NCBI GenBank assembly: GCA_949290395.1
Contig: CASERQ010000007.1
Coordinates: 1 to 57,809, forward strand
Direction of reading: 5' to 3'
Source: an uncultured bacterium
Lineage (GTDB): Bacteria > Bacillota_I > Bacilli_A > RFN20 > CAG-826
Length of the DNA stretch: 57,809 bases
Shown: piece by piece, positions 17,976 to 26,474 of the stretch
How the letters are laid out: every line of letters starts with the position of its first letter
Numbering within the stretch: the stretch's first letter is position 1
Program-made: the position numbers and the translations under genes
Notes under the pieces: generated by a model
What the model saw: the letters and a program-made list of their open reading frames with translations, nothing else
Database searches by the model: none
Told to the model about the DNA's origin: nothing

Positions 17976-19662
17976 AAAGACCGTTATAATCGATTTTTTA
18001 TTTGTTTTATTTTTAAGTTTAATTGTTTTAGTAACTTCTTTTTCTATCTCTTTTGTGATCTCAAGTAACGAAGCAAGAGACACATTAAAAACATATGGAA
18101 GTAATATTGTTTTAAATCTTGAAGAAAATAATGATTTTAATGTAATTGAAGATAAATATTCTGAAATTTTAAATTTAAGAGTAACTATTTTTAATAAAGA
18201 TGCTGATGTATTACTTGAAATTAATAATGATGATAAAGTAGCAGCCAATGAAGATAGATATAACGAACTCGTTAATAACGTTAATAATTATTACTATAAA
18301 GATTCGATGACGATGAATTATAGTGTTTTATATTATGTAACTGAAGCTGATAATTATTTTGTGCGTGTTGGATTGCCTCGTTCAACTATTGAAAGCACAT
18401 CATTTTATATCTTGATAATTGGAACTATTATTCTTGTTTTGATTGTTCTTTTATATGGATTTTTAAAATATCGTTATTATAAAAAAGGACTTCTTGTTTT
18501 AAAAAATAATGTTAAAGAGTTAGAGAATATTGCTGGACTTGATTACGATTTATCAACTGATGATGGTTATAAAATTATTGACCAAACTTTAACAAAAACA
18601 AGTAATGTTATTAAAAGCCAAGTTGAAAATTTTAAGTCAGAAAAAAGAAAAACTGATTACATTTTGGATTCGATTGAAGAAGGCTTTATTGTATTAGACG
18701 GCGAACAAAATTGTATCTTAATAAATAAGTTTGCTCTTGATAAATTAAATCTTGAAAAAGAAAATATTTTAAATAAAAGTTTTCATAATTTAGCTTTAGG
18801 AGATGAATTAAATAATGCAGTTTTGCAGGCTTTTTCAAAAAATTCATTCGTTTTTGACAAGGAAATTGGTGGAAAAATTTATGAATTTTTGCTTACAAAA
18901 ATTAATTTAAGTTGGATAAAAACTAGTTCAGAAAACGCTATTGGAATTGTCTTTTTTGATGTTACTCAAGAAAGATTAAATGAAAAAATAAGACGTGAAT
19001 TTTTCCAAAATGCATCCCATGAATTAAAGACTCCTTTAACAACAATTATTGGTTATGAAGAGATGATTGAAAACGGAATGATTGAAGAAAAAGATGAGCT
19101 AAAAAGAGCTAGAGAAGCAATCATTAAAGAAAGCAAAAGAATGGAATCGGTAATCGAAGACATGCTCGCTCTTTCTTCACTTGAATATAGAATGTCAAAC
19201 GAAAAAGCAGTTGAGTTTGATGCTTCGGTCGCACTAAAAGATATCGTGAATTCCTTGGAATATTTAATTAGCGAAAAAGACATTACATGTAATGTTAAAG
19301 TTTCGAAAGTTAATCTAAAAATGGTTTTAAAAGACTACGATAGACTTGTAAGAAATCTTTTAAGTAACGCCATCAAATATAACAAAGAACATGGTGGAAA
19401 AATCTGGGTTAAACTAACTAAAAATTATTTAAGTGTAAAAGATAATGGAATCGGAATTGATGAAAAAGATCAAGCTCGAATTTTTGAGCGTTTTTATCGC
19501 GTAGATAAAGGTAGAAGTAGAGAAGCTGGCGGAACAGGTTTAGGACTTGCAATTGTAAAGCATATTTGTCTAAATTATGGTTTTAAAATCGAGATAAAAT
19601 CTAAGCTTATGGAAGGTAGCGAATTTACAGTTTATTTTGCTCAAGAAGATGAGTCGAAATAA
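17968..19662 (+). CDS. phoR: Phosphate-regulon sensor kinase PhoR
   Basis: The 564-residue membrane kinase has two membrane segments (about 8-32 and 147-168) bracketing an external domain, a linker, a PAS domain (about 228-335), the phosphorylated His351 in NASHELKTPL, and a C-terminal ATPase with N box (NLLSNAIKYN), DNGIGI and GTGLGLAI motifs. This is the usual PhoR layout. It overlaps phoP by eight bases and ends the Pho operon. Signal input from PstSCAB-PhoU is expected. Confidence 0.94.
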   Translation: MNKKTVIIDFLFVLFLSLIVLVTSFSISFVISSNEARDTLKTYGSNIVLNLEENNDFNVIEDKYSEILNLRVTIFNKDADVLLEINNDDKVAANEDRYNELVNNVNNYYYKDSMTMNYSVLYYVTEADNYFVRVGLPRSTIESTSFYILIIGTIILVLIVLLYGFLKYRYYKKGLLVLKNNVKELENIAGLDYDLSTDDGYKIIDQTLTKTSNVIKSQVENFKSEKRKTDYILDSIEEGFIVLDGEQNCILINKFALDKLNLEKENILNKSFHNLALGDELNNAVLQAFSKNSFVFDKEIGGKIYEFLLTKINLSWIKTSSENAIGIVFFDVTQERLNEKIRREFFQNASHELKTPLTTIIGYEEMIENGMIEEKDELKRAREAIIKESKRMESVIEDMLALSSLEYRMSNEKAVEFDASVALKDIVNSLEYLISEKDITCNVKVSKVNLKMVLKDYDRLVRNLLSNAIKYNKEHGGKIWVKLTKNYLSVKDNGIGIDEKDQARIFERFYRVDKGRSREAGGTGLGLAIVKHICLNYGFKIEIKSKLMEGSEFTVYFAQEDESK

Positions 19663-19685
19663 CCCTCATTTTTCTACAAAAATAT

Positions 19686-19780
19686 TTGACTTAACTACGT
19701 TAAAAACTATATAATTGTCAAGACACTAATCTAGAAAATTAAAGTCCCGGTAAGATTTTAAATTTTAGGAGGATAGTGAA
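19686..19780 (+). promoter_or_regulatory. Promoter and 5' leader of rplM-rpsI
   Basis: TTGACT (19686-19691) and TATAAT (19710-19715), 18 bp apart, start a leader of about 60 bases ending in AGGAGGATAG before the rplM ATG. Low-GC Gram-positives often carry an L13 autoregulatory leader here. The segment around AAAGTCCCGG could be part of one, but I cannot confirm the fold. Confidence 0.65.
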
Positions 19781-20239
19781 ATGAACAGAGAAACAACAAG
19801 TCTTAAAAAAGAAGAAATTGTTCGTAAATGGTATGTCGTAGATGCAACTGACAAACCTTTAGGAAGATTAGCAAGTGAAATTGCAGTACATTTAATGGGT
19901 AAAGAAAAACCAAGTTGGACCCCAAATCAAGATTGTGGCGATTACATTATCGTTATCAATTGCGAAAAGGTTAAAATTAACGGAACAAATAAGCCATTAA
20001 ACAAAAAGTATTATAACGCTAGTGGTTATAATGGTGGTCTCCGTGTAAGAACCTTAAAGGAAATGCTTGAAAAATACCCAGTAGAACTTTTCGAAAGAGT
20101 TGTTTGGGGCATGCTCCCAAAAGGAAGACTCGGAAGACAAATGTACAAAAAATTATTTGTCTATGTTGGTGCTGAACACAAACATGCTGCTCAAAACCCA
20201 GAAGTCTTAACTTTCAAAAGTTTAGGAGGTAATAACTAA
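19781..20239 (+). CDS. rplM: Large-subunit ribosomal protein L13 (uL13)
   Basis: This 152-residue protein of the 50S subunit shows the L13 signature: [18 protein letters not shown], the [18 protein letters not shown] strand pair and [20 protein letters not shown]. The last base is shared with the first base of rpsI, the usual bacterial pairing. A strong AGGAGG ribosome site precedes the ATG. Confidence 0.98.
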   Translation: MNRETTSLKKEEIVRKWYVVDATDKPLGRLASEIAVHLMGKEKPSWTPNQDCGDYIIVINCEKVKINGTNKPLNKKYYNASGYNGGLRVRTLKEMLEKYPVELFERVVWGMLPKGRLGRQMYKKLFVYVGAEHKHAAQNPEVLTFKSLGGNN

Positions 20240-20634
20240 TGGCTACAAAAATTAAAACTTTCTACGGAACAGGTAGAAGAAAATCTAGTGTCGCTAAAGT
20301 TTATGTAAAACCAGGAAAAGGAAGCATTACAATCAATGGTCTTGATGTTAAAGCTTATTTCCCATTTGAAACATTAGTTATCGATTTAAAACAACCTCTT
20401 GCAATCCTTGGCGTAGAAGCTAAGTACGATGTTGACGCTCATGTTTCCGGTGGAGGTTACACTGGACAATCAGGTGCAGTGAGACTTGGAATCGCTAGAG
20501 CTTTACTTGAAGCTGGCGAAGACAGAAAAGCTTTAAAAGTTGCTGGTATGTTAACCAGAAACCCAAGAGCAAAAGAAAGAAAGAAATACGGTCTCAAAAA
20601 AGCAAGAAGAGCACCACAATTCTCAAAACGTTAA
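20239..20634 (+). CDS. rpsI: Small-subunit ribosomal protein S9 (uS9)
   Basis: This 131-residue 30S protein starts with [20 protein letters not shown] and ends in the conserved basic tail [12 protein letters not shown] that reaches the P-site tRNA. The [16 protein letters not shown] core is intact. It directly follows rplM and is closed by a terminator. Confidence 0.98.
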   Translation: MATKIKTFYGTGRRKSSVAKVYVKPGKGSITINGLDVKAYFPFETLVIDLKQPLAILGVEAKYDVDAHVSGGGYTGQSGAVRLGIARALLEAGEDRKALKVAGMLTRNPRAKERKKYGLKKARRAPQFSKR

Positions 20635-20661
20635 TCAGTTTTATCGTTCAAGAGAAATTCA

Positions 20662-20690
20662 GATCACTCTTTATGGGTGGTCTTTTTTTA
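20662..20690 (+). terminator. Terminator after rpsI
   Basis: GATCACTC and GGGTGGTC pair as RNA (two G-U pairs) around a short TTTAT loop, followed by seven T. Confidence 0.85.
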
Positions 20691-20774
20691 TGGGATACTC
20701 GGGATAAAAACGAAATATAATTTTTGATAATTACAATTTGGTTAAAAATTATCTTAAGACCCTTTAAAAAGTAA

Positions 20775-21002
20775 GGGATTGTTAAAGTTAGTAATGGATT
20801 TGATGAATTTATGATTTATGATATGGAAAAAACAGTAGTAGATATAATAAGTTATAGGGAAAAAATTGGTATAGAGGAAACAAAAGAAGTTCTAATTAAT
20901 TATTTAAGTAAAAAAGATAGAAATATAAATAAGTTAATGGTATATGCCAAAATTTTGGGTCAAGAACAGATTTTAAAGACATATCTAGAGGTTTTAACTT
21001 GA
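20775..21002 (+). pseudogene. Remnant of an AbiEi-type (type IV) antitoxin, C-terminal part
   Basis: The frame runs from just after a stop at 20772-20774 to a TGA at 21000-21002. It resembles the C-terminal end of AbiEi-family antitoxin/regulator proteins: MIYDMEKTVVDIISYREKIG, then EVLINYLSKKDRNINKL, MVYAKILGQ and KTYLEVL. The N-terminal winged helix and the linker are missing, and no AbiEii nucleotidyltransferase toxin gene follows. A 63-residue ORF from the ATG at 20811 could be translated but has no ribosome site. I read it as a decayed toxin-antitoxin or phage-defence locus. Confidence 0.7.
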
Positions 21003-21150
21003 TGTTTGGTTTTTAGTGAACCTAAATTAAAGAGTTTTTCCAAAGGAAGTCATTGGAGGAAAGCGACCTGTTCAATTTGGCTTTCCCTCTCAGTAATTCT
21101 CATTCTCTTCTTGCTTAACTAAACTCCTAAAATATATAATTCAAGTGATT
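21003..21150 (+). promoter_or_regulatory. Short hairpin and promoter before the acyltransferase gene
   Basis: GGAAAGC and GCTTTCC (about 21058-21086) can pair around a 14-base loop, of unknown role. Near the end TTGCTT (21111-21116) and TATAAT (21135-21140), 18 bp apart, form a promoter. Transcription would start within a few bases of the ATG at 21151, and there is no Shine-Dalgarno sequence, so the acyltransferase message is probably leaderless. Confidence 0.5.
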
Positions 21151-22422
21151 ATGAAAAAAACATTAGAAGAAAAATTACATTCAAAGAAAATCAAAAGACC
21201 AAACAAATTTATTTATAACTTTTTAGGTTATTTTTGGAAATTTACCGTTGCTAAAAAATACCATATTAATGCTACTTTTATAGATGATCCACGAAAAGAA
21301 AAAGGTGCTTATGTGCTTTTAAGTAACCACGCAAGTAGAATGGATTATATTTTTACTGCAGTTCCATTATTACCTCAAACATTTAATTTTGTTGTTGGTT
21401 ATAATGAATTTTTTAGAAGTCATCTTCATGGAATTTTTTCTTTATTACATGAAATTCCTAAGAAAAACTTTACTCCTGATATGTACTCCGTAATTGAAAT
21501 GAAGAGAGTTATAAATAAAGGAGGAAGATTGACTTTGTTTCCTGAAGGCATGTCTTCAATAAGTGGAGGAAGTCAACCTGTTGCTCTAGGAACAGCTAAA
21601 CTCTTAAAATTTTTAAACGTTCCTGTTTATTTATCAAATATTAAAGGAGCTTATCTTGTTTCTCCTAAATTTAATCTTAAAGAAAGAAAAGGAAAAGTAA
21701 ATATCTCGTTTAAGAAACTTTTTAGCGTTGATGATTTAAGGAATTTAGGTGAAGACGAAATTACTAAAATTTTAAATACTGAAATTAGAATGGATGATTA
21801 TGCTTATAACGAAAAAGCACAAATCGTTTATAAAAGCGACTCTATTGCAGAAAATATTCATCAACTCCTTTATAAATGTCCAAAATGTGGCGCAGAGTTT
21901 GAAAATATTGATGGCGCTAATTTTATAGAATGCAAAGCTTGTCATAATAAAGTTTATATTGATAATACTTATAAATTAAAAGCTGATGAAAATTCAATTA
22001 CGTTAAAAAACCCAAAAGTGTGGTTCGATTATGAACGTGAAGAAGTTAAAAAAGAAATTGAGAATCCTAATTTTGAGTTGAAAGAAGAAGTTGAAATTGG
22101 CTTTTTACCAAAATATAAATATCTTAAACATCAAGCGACTAGTTTGATTGAAGGAAGTGGTATTTTAAAAATAAACCATCAAGGAATTTTCTTTGATGGG
22201 ACAAGAAATGGCAAACCATTTTCATTCACTTTAACTTTAAGCGAAACCCCAACTTATGGAATGTGTACTGATGCAAGTCGATTCTATACATTCTTAAAAG
22301 GTGAATTCATAGAATTTTATCCAAAAAGAGATTCAGTTATTAAATGGCTTTTAGTGACGGAAGAGCTCCATAGAATGCATGGTGGAAAGTGGAGAGATTA
22401 CTCTTATTATGAAGAAAAATAA
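21151..22422 (+). CDS. PlsC-like phospholipid acyltransferase with zinc-ribbon C-terminal region
   Basis: The N-terminal 220 residues are a 1-acylglycerol-3-phosphate acyltransferase domain: the catalytic box is LSNHASRMDY (HxxxxD variant) and the acceptor box is LTLFPEGMSS. A C-terminal half of about 190 residues follows, opening with a CxxC...CxxC zinc ribbon (KCPKCGAEF, ECKACHNKV); this part is not found in ordinary PlsC. The enzyme should acylate a phospholipid precursor at the inner membrane face. A GTG at 21145 could add two residues; the ATG at 21151 is favoured. The gene overlaps the next one by 14 bases. Confidence 0.82.
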   Translation: MKKTLEEKLHSKKIKRPNKFIYNFLGYFWKFTVAKKYHINATFIDDPRKEKGAYVLLSNHASRMDYIFTAVPLLPQTFNFVVGYNEFFRSHLHGIFSLLHEIPKKNFTPDMYSVIEMKRVINKGGRLTLFPEGMSSISGGSQPVALGTAKLLKFLNVPVYLSNIKGAYLVSPKFNLKERKGKVNISFKKLFSVDDLRNLGEDEITKILNTEIRMDDYAYNEKAQIVYKSDSIAENIHQLLYKCPKCGAEFENIDGANFIECKACHNKVYIDNTYKLKADENSITLKNPKVWFDYEREEVKKEIENPNFELKEEVEIGFLPKYKYLKHQATSLIEGSGILKINHQGIFFDGTRNGKPFSFTLTLSETPTYGMCTDASRFYTFLKGEFIEFYPKRDSVIKWLLVTEELHRMHGGKWRDYSYYEEK

Positions 22423-23128
22423 TTTAGAGTTTATTAGAACATATAACGAACTTGATGCTTTAATAGGTGAAAAATTTAATAGAGAAAACGATGATTCATC
22501 AATCTATTTTCTTATTAATAAATATAGAAGAAGTAAAGTTGAAAAAGAAAGAATTTATTCAAATAAGCTTGATTCTGCAAGGAAAATTCGTAATTTAATG
22601 GTTCATGAATCGGGAATAATTGATGAACTTTTTGATGTTAGTGATGAAGTTGTTTTGTTTTTAAAAGAACTTATAACTTATTTAAGAAACCCTCTAAGAG
22701 CAAAAGATGTTATGACGCCTTTAAGATCGATTACGTATGGTAAAGAAGAAGATCTTGTTGCTGATTTAATCAAAAAAGGTGTTGATGAAGGCATTAGTAA
22801 CTTGCCTATTTTAAATGATAAAAATGAAGTTATTGGTATTTTAAACAGCGATGTTTTACTTTTACTCTTTTTAAATAATGTTCATCTGGACCGAAAAACT
22901 AAAGTTAAAGAAATAAAAGGATATATCTCATTACAAAGTCAGATTAACTTACGTTTCATGTTTGTTACAACCGATTATGAAATTGATGTATTAAATGATT
23001 ATTTTGCTTACTCAAAAGAACAATACAAAAAGCGTCTTCCTATTATTTTTGTAAGTGTAAATGGGAAAGCAGATTCGTCGCTTTTAGGTATCATTTCTCC
23101 TATAGATTTAATTATTAAAAATGAGTAA
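22409..23128 (+). CDS. CBS-domain protein of unknown role
   Basis: The 239-residue soluble protein has an N-terminal helical segment (RTYNELDALIGEKFNREN, then a VEKERIYSNKLDSARKIRNLM helix and HESGII) that resembles a HEPN-type fold. Two CBS repeats follow (KDVMTPLRSITYGKEED to [10 protein letters not shown], then the second to LGIISPIDLII). CBS pairs sense adenine nucleotides. The ATG at 22409 overlaps the acyltransferase gene, suggesting coupling and perhaps regulation of lipid synthesis; both points are inference. Confidence 0.7.
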   Translation: MKKNNLEFIRTYNELDALIGEKFNRENDDSSIYFLINKYRRSKVEKERIYSNKLDSARKIRNLMVHESGIIDELFDVSDEVVLFLKELITYLRNPLRAKDVMTPLRSITYGKEEDLVADLIKKGVDEGISNLPILNDKNEVIGILNSDVLLLLFLNNVHLDRKTKVKEIKGYISLQSQINLRFMFVTTDYEIDVLNDYFAYSKEQYKKRLPIIFVSVNGKADSSLLGIISPIDLIIKNE

Positions 23129-23132
23129 AACC

Positions 23133-23166
23133 TTGCAAAACTCAAGTATTTTCTTGAGTTTTGCAA
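23133..23166. repeat. Dispersed palindromic repeat, copy A
   Basis: TTGCAAAACTCAAG and CTTGAGTTTTGCAA form a perfect 14-bp stem with a 6-base loop, preceded by AAAACC straight after the stop codon. Related copies lie at 46347-46390 and, truncated, at 48204-48222. There is no T-run, so it is not a normal terminator. Confidence 0.55.
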
Positions 23167-23185
23167 ACTTTATATAAGATTTAAT

Positions 23186-23214
23186 TAGACAAAATAGTCT
23201 ATAAACTTTATAAT
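23186..23214 (+). promoter_or_regulatory. tRNA-Leu promoter
   Basis: TAGACA (23186-23191) and TATAAT (23209-23214) are 17 bp apart, just upstream of the tRNA. Confidence 0.6.
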
Positions 23215-23225
23215 AGTTTTGCTTT

Positions 23226-23310
23226 GCAGATATGATGAAACTGGTAGACATGCAAGACTTAGAATCTTGTGCTTCACGGCGTAGGGGTTCGACTCCCCTT
23301 ATCTGCACCA
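23226..23310 (+). tRNA. tRNA-Leu (anticodon UAG)
   Basis: The sequence folds as a class II tRNA: acceptor GCAGATA/TATCTGC, anticodon stem CAAGA/TCTTG around loop CTTAGAA (anticodon TAG), extra arm TGCTTCACGGCG, T-loop TTCGACT, and an encoded CCA end. Confidence 0.95.
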
Positions 23311-23323
23311 GAAAGTGAGTTAG

Positions 23324-23350
23324 ACGTCTTTATTAAAAGACGTTTTTTAT
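23324..23350 (+). terminator. Terminator after tRNA-Leu
   Basis: ACGTCTTT and AAAGACGT pair around ATTA, followed by a T-run. Confidence 0.8.
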
Positions 23351-23354
23351 TTAA

Positions 23355-23382
23355 AAAAACTCGTCACATGTGACGAGTAAAA
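23355..23382 (-). terminator. Terminator of the DUF308 membrane-protein gene
   Basis: A perfect 20-base palindrome (ACTCGTCACATGTGACGAGT, 23359-23378) is flanked by A-runs that read as T-runs on the minus strand. It therefore ends transcription coming from the convergent membrane-protein gene. Confidence 0.8.
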
Positions 23383-23410
23383 AATGTTTTATTTGCTAAA
23401 AAAACTTTTT

Positions 23411-23941
23411 TTATTTTTTACTAATTTGGACGATTGTAACAATTAAAGTGTAGACACCATAAAGCGCAACAACTACACCAAATGCAATCCAGCAATATTC
23501 AGACATTTCTGGAATGCCAATGAATAAGCCGCCAACTGTAACAAGAATTGCGCCAATAATAAGTTCTACGATTCCATTATTTGTTTTTCCAAGAGCAAGT
23601 CTTACAATTCCATCAAGAATTAAAAGTGCACCAAGGACAATTAAGGAAACATAGATAAAGTTACGAATTATCATTAAAAGTGGAATGTAATCGACCATTG
23701 TGGCGATACCAACACCAATTAAGATGCCACCAAAAACGCCATAAGGCATGATAAATGATTTAGTGTCATAGACACTTCTAAAAAGTAAGAAAGCGCCTAA
23801 AACAAGAAATGCAATTCCAACGACATACTTAATGAAATCTGTGTTAATAACAGCACAGGCAATTAAAACACCAACAATAATTACAATAACGCTTTGAACA
23901 ATCTTTAAAGCAGCTGATTTCGAAACTTTTGTATTTGCCAT
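23411..23941 (-). CDS. DUF308/HdeD-like membrane protein
   Basis: The 176-residue protein is almost entirely made of six hydrophobic segments joined by short loops, with Gly-rich spans such as GVFGGILIGVGIATM and LIIGAILVTVGGLFIG. This is the HdeD/DUF308 pattern, whose members are small stress-linked or uncharacterised membrane proteins. An AAGGAAAAGG ribosome site precedes the ATG. It is monocistronic and convergent with tRNA-Leu. No catalytic motif is visible. Confidence 0.75.
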   Translation of the reverse strand: MANTKVSKSAALKIVQSVIVIIVGVLIACAVINTDFIKYVVGIAFLVLGAFLLFRSVYDTKSFIMPYGVFGGILIGVGIATMVDYIPLLMIIRNFIYVSLIVLGALLILDGIVRLALGKTNNGIVELIIGAILVTVGGLFIGIPEMSEYCWIAFGVVVALYGVYTLIVTIVQISKK

Positions 23942-24076
23942 TTTTCCTTTTCCTTTCTATTAAAATTATAGTTTATTAAAAAAAGTAAACAATTTAAAAA
24001 AGGCGAATTTCTTCTTTTATTAACAAAGTTAATCAAAATAATAGATAAAATGCTTTCAAAAAGTATAATTAAAGAT

Positions 24077-25000
24077 ATGTATAAGAATTCTGTTATTAAA
24101 GCAATTGGGGAAACGCCTCTTGTAAGATTAAGTAATATTGAAAAACACTTTAATTTAACTTTTAATCTTTATGCTAAACTTGAAAGATCAAATCCAAGCG
24201 GAAGCGTTAAAGATAGAGCGGCTTATTTTATTATTAAAGATGCTTTTGAAAGAAAAGAAATTGATCAAGATTCTATTGTTATTGAAGCAACTAGCGGAAA
24301 TATGGGAATTTCTCTTTCAATGATTTGTGCATCTTTTAATTTAAAATGCATTATTTGTATGCCTGAAAATGCTTCGGTAGAAAGAGTTAAGATGATGAAA
24401 GCTTATGGAGCCAAAGTCATATTAACCCCCAAAGAAGAAGGGATGGCAGGAAGCGTTAAAAAAGCGGAAGAACTTGGAAAGAAATATAAAAATTCTTTTT
24501 TAGCCCATCAATTTGAAAATAAAAGTAATGTTAAAGCACATTATGAAACAACCTCTTGGGAAATTTTAAAAGATCTTGAAGGTAAAGTTGATGTTTTTAT
24601 GGCAGGCGTTGGAACAAGTGGAACATTAATTGGAAACGCTAAAAGATTTAAAGAATTTAATAAAGACATCGAAATAATTGGAGTTGAGCCTTTTTCTTCC
24701 CCGCTTTTAACAAAAGGAACAAGCGGAGCTCACCTTATTCAGGGACTCGGTCCTAATTTCTTACCAACAATTTATGAAAAAGATTTAGTAGATAGAGTAA
24801 TTGATATAAAAAATGAAGAAGCTTATGAAGGAGCAAGAGAGTTAGCAAAACTTGAGGGTTTACTTTGTGGAATTTCTTCAGGGGCTGCTTTAAAAGGCGC
24901 ATTAAAATTAGATAAAGATAAGTACAAAAATAAAAACGTAGTTATTATTTTACCAGACAATGGGGAAAGATATTTGAGTGTAGATAACCTTTATGAATGA
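24077..25000 (+). CDS. cysK: Cysteine synthase (O-acetylserine sulfhydrylase)
   Basis: This 307-residue PLP enzyme makes cysteine from O-acetylserine and sulfide. The PLP lysine is in [12 protein letters not shown], the Asn/Thr site in [10 protein letters not shown], the phosphate loop in [10 protein letters not shown], and the substrate region ends in [14 protein letters not shown]. The frame is open from an ATG at 24050, but TATAAT at 24064-24069 makes the ATG at 24077 ([18 protein letters not shown], the normal family start) more likely and nearly leaderless. It overlaps cysE by eight bases. Confidence 0.92.
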   Translation: MYKNSVIKAIGETPLVRLSNIEKHFNLTFNLYAKLERSNPSGSVKDRAAYFIIKDAFERKEIDQDSIVIEATSGNMGISLSMICASFNLKCIICMPENASVERVKMMKAYGAKVILTPKEEGMAGSVKKAEELGKKYKNSFLAHQFENKSNVKAHYETTSWEILKDLEGKVDVFMAGVGTSGTLIGNAKRFKEFNKDIEIIGVEPFSSPLLTKGTSGAHLIQGLGPNFLPTIYEKDLVDRVIDIKNEEAYEGARELAKLEGLLCGISSGAALKGALKLDKDKYKNKNVVIILPDNGERYLSVDNLYE

Positions 25001-25796
25001 TAGAACAATAGACGCTTTATACGAGTCAATGAAGCAAAATAAAAACAAGAATGACTGGATGACTCTTGATAGAGATGAACTCATAAAATTTTATAAAAAC
25101 ATAAGAACTGCAATGTTTTTAGATTTTTATAGTGAAAATTTTTCAAAAAGTGATATCGATAAATATATTGATAAAAGTGTCTTAAATTTAAAATTAGCTT
25201 TTAAAGATAATTATTTAGAGTTCAAGGATAAGCTTAAAATTTTTTATGATAAACTACCTGAAATAAGAGAAAAGTTACTTCTTGATATTAAAGCTATCTA
25301 TGATGGCGATCCAGCTTGCGATAGTTATGTAGAAGTAGTTACAGCTTACCCAGGATTTTTAGCAATAAGCGCTTATCGTATTGCTCATGAATTTTATTTA
25401 TTAGGATTAAATTTTCCTGCAAGAGTTTTAACAGAATATGCTCATACAAGAACTGGTATAGATATAAATCCAGGCGCTACGATTGGAAAATTTTTCTTTA
25501 TTGATCATGGAACTGGAATTGTAATTGGTGAAACTACAATAATTGGTGATAACGTTAAGATTTATCAAGGAGTTACTTTAGGAGCTCTTTCTTTAAAAGA
25601 AGGACATTCATTAAATGGAGTTAAAAGACATCCAACAATTGAAAATAATGTAACTATTTATAGTGGTGCTTCAATTTTAGGCGGAAATACTGTAATTGGA
25701 GAAAATTCCATTATTGGTAGTAATGTTTTTATTGTAAAAAGTGTTGCTAAAAATACAATTGTTAAAAATAAATATACTGAAGAATCCAAAAATTAG
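24993..25796 (+). CDS. cysE: Serine O-acetyltransferase
   Basis: The 267-residue enzyme acetylates serine with acetyl-CoA, supplying CysK. It has a helical N-terminal domain followed by the left-handed beta-helix of hexapeptide repeats ([42 protein letters not shown], split). The HxxGVVIGE-type active-site segment is present with catalytic His. The C-terminus ends near KNTIVKNKY, close to normal. It overlaps cysK, so the two probably work as the cysteine synthase complex. Confidence 0.94.
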   Translation: MNDRTIDALYESMKQNKNKNDWMTLDRDELIKFYKNIRTAMFLDFYSENFSKSDIDKYIDKSVLNLKLAFKDNYLEFKDKLKIFYDKLPEIREKLLLDIKAIYDGDPACDSYVEVVTAYPGFLAISAYRIAHEFYLLGLNFPARVLTEYAHTRTGIDINPGATIGKFFFIDHGTGIVIGETTIIGDNVKIYQGVTLGALSLKEGHSLNGVKRHPTIENNVTIYSGASILGGNTVIGENSIIGSNVFIVKSVAKNTIVKNKYTEESKN

Positions 25797-25813
25797 TGTA
25801 TTTAATTTAAAAG

Positions 25814-25996
25814 TATAATTTCGTAAAACTTCGCTTTTTGAGTGAATTCAACCCGCACTTAAAAAGCGGAGCAACGTTTTATAAAAAGTTTATCTTTGAG
25901 TAAAAGGTGGCGAAAATAAAGTCCAACTTTAAATTAGCTACCTTAAAAACATTTTCATTCATTAATCTTTTATAATTATTGGATTAATGAATGAAA
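25814..25996 (+). ncRNA. Candidate structured RNA of unknown class (three hairpins)
   Basis: A TATAAT box (25814-25819) is followed by three consecutive foldable units. The first pairs TAAAAC/GTTTTA, CGCTTTTT/AAAAAGCG and AGTG/CACT (25824-25881). The second pairs AAGGTGGC/GCTACCTT with an inner TAAAGT/ACTTTA stem (25904-25944). The third is a perfect 15-bp stem (25953-25967 with 25982-25996). There is no ORF and no T-run. It matches no riboswitch, 6S, SRP or RNase P motif I can recall. It may be a small RNA or the relic of a mobile-element end. Confidence 0.35.
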
Positions 25997-26040
25997 CTTT
26001 AGATCCATGTATAGACAATTTAACTTAGGTTATATTTAAG

Positions 26041-26067
26041 TAAAAAAAATAGGACCTCTCTGTCCTA
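26041..26067 (-). terminator. Terminator of the Ile-Val-Thr tRNA operon
   Basis: On the minus strand TAGGAC and GTCCTA pair around AGAGAG and are followed by eight T. Confidence 0.85.
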
Positions 26068-26116
26068 CCCGATATATTTGAACGAATATTTTTAGAATAT
26101 TCGATTTTCTTAAGTT

Positions 26117-26192
<76 letters not shown>

Positions 26193-26201
26193 ATTTGTTT
26201 T

Positions 26202-26276
26202 TGGTGGGCGTTATTAGATTCGGACTAATGACCTTTTCCGTGTGAAGGAAACGCTCTCCCGCTGAGCTAAACACCC
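26202..26276 (-). tRNA. tRNA-Val (anticodon CAC)
   Basis: On the minus strand the acceptor is GGGTGTT/AACGCCC with encoded CCA. The anticodon stem TTTCC/GGAAA encloses TTCACAC, giving anticodon CAC (Val, GUG codons). This is a less common anticodon in small AT-rich genomes, where UAC normally suffices. Confidence 0.88.
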
Positions 26277-26303
26277 AGAATAACGCTCATAGTATATGTA
26301 AGA

Positions 26304-26380
<77 letters not shown>

Positions 26381-26383
26381 ACA

Positions 26384-26439
26384 TAAGCGCTTTCGAATTG
26401 CGCTTAATAAATATACAATAAAGTTGTGATTTAAATCAA
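26384..26439 (-). promoter_or_regulatory. Promoter and leader hairpin of the Ile-Val-Thr tRNA operon
   Basis: On the minus strand TTGATT (26434-26439) and TATATT (26410-26415) are 18 bp apart. A leader stem, TAAGCGC/GCGCTTA (26384-26390 with 26400-26406), lies just before tRNA-Ile. Confidence 0.65.
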
Positions 26440-26474
26440 GAATAATTTGTAAAAAAATAGAGATAAATGTTGAA

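Noticed and set aside
25953-25996. Rho-independent terminator for cysE
   Set aside because: The 15-bp stem is followed by AAACTTTAG rather than a T-run, and it lies about 155 bases after the cysE stop.
25797-26000. T-box or SAM riboswitch near the cysteine genes
   Set aside because: No T-box core (GGTGG-ACCGCG type) or SAM-I core, and it lies downstream, not upstream, of cysK-cysE.
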